6,142 bases of DNA from an uncultured Acetatifactor sp. Lineage in GTDB: Bacteria > Bacillota > Clostridia > Lachnospirales > Lachnospiraceae. A program made the position numbers and the translations under genes. The DNA is taken from positions 1 through 6,142 of the forward strand of contig CAJUCT010000104.1 of the NCBI GenBank assembly GCA_910585015.1. The letters run 5' to 3'. Positions 5,934 through 6,142 of this stretch are shown here, one piece after another. Positions within the stretch are counted from its first letter, which is position 1. Each line of letters starts with the position of its first letter. A model generated the notes under the pieces. It was not told where the DNA came from, searched no databases, and was given only the letters and a program-made list of their open reading frames with translations.

Positions 5934-6004
5934 AGCAGATAACGGGAATCGAACCCGCCTCTCCAGCTTGGGAAGCTAGCGTTCTACCGATGAACTATAT
6001 CTGC
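5934..6004 (-). tRNA. tRNA-Gly (anticodon CCC)
   Basis: This is a 71-nt cloverleaf. The acceptor stem pairs GCAGATA with TATCTGC. The D stem is GTTC/GAAC with GG in its loop, and the anticodon stem is CTAGC/GCTGG around the loop TTCCCAA. The variable loop is AGAG, and the T stem GCGGG/CCCGT encloses TTCGATT. The anticodon CCC reads GGG codons. The discriminator base is U, as in bacterial glycine tRNAs. The 3' CCA is not encoded and must be added after transcription. Confidence 0.95.
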
Positions 6005-6019
6005 ACAACTACAAGATAA

Positions 6020-6048
6020 AGTATATCACAGAAATTCCTGTTTGTAAA
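6020..6048 (-). promoter_or_regulatory. Sigma-A promoter of tRNA-Gly
   Basis: On the minus strand TTTACA (6043-6048) and TATACT (6020-6025) are 17 bp apart, each matching 5 of 6 consensus bases. The -10 ends 15 bp before the mature tRNA 5' end, so the precursor leader should be only a few nucleotides. Confidence 0.7.
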
Positions 6049-6142
6049 CCCTATTTAAAAAAAACCTATGTTGCCTGAAATGAAATTTGTAACAGTTCAG
6101 ACACCCCCTAAAAAACAGCTCGCTTGTTCATTGAAATTCTGT

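Overview
The window looks like a chromosomal segment from an anaerobic Firmicute, most likely a Clostridia/Lachnospiraceae-type gut bacterium. The basis is strong AGGAGG-type ribosome sites, sigma-A-like promoters, a yybP-ykoY manganese riboswitch ahead of mntP, a GH105 pectin-oligosaccharide hydrolase and a chromosomal TraX-family protein. This placement is inference; no rRNA or other marker gene is present. The middle (about 660-5150) is moderately to highly GC-rich. Both flanks (1-480 and 5200-6142) are clearly AT-rich, which suggests different histories.

Layout from left to right: a class I SAM-dependent methyltransferase (minus strand) that breaks off after motif IV and carries an unrelated tail; a bidirectional-looking hairpin terminator; a long minus-strand gene for a membrane-anchored protein with thirteen 12-residue repeats and a C-terminal glucose-type EIIA-like domain whose two phosphotransfer histidines are replaced; a divergent intergenic region whose plus-strand promoter drives a Mn2+-sensing yybP-ykoY riboswitch with an overlapping terminator; mntP (Mn2+ exporter, the only plus-strand protein gene); a tail-to-tail GH105 unsaturated glycuronyl hydrolase; a TraX-family membrane protein; a short Uma2-family (DUF820) PD-(D/E)xK protein with its own terminator; and tRNA-Gly(CCC) with a clear promoter and a palindromic terminator.

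The genes do not form one operon. Most have their own promoter or terminator candidates and unrelated functions. The best understood circuit is the riboswitch-mntP unit: Mn2+ binding should stabilise the aptamer's closing helix, which shares bases with the terminator, so high Mn2+ turns on Mn2+ export. The least explained element is the repeat-rich protein with the EIIA-like domain. It looks like a tethered, non-phosphorylatable EIIA relative on a long polyampholyte stalk, encoded by a 36-bp in-frame tandem array that could change length by slippage. I found no CRISPR array, complete mobile element or obvious defence system.
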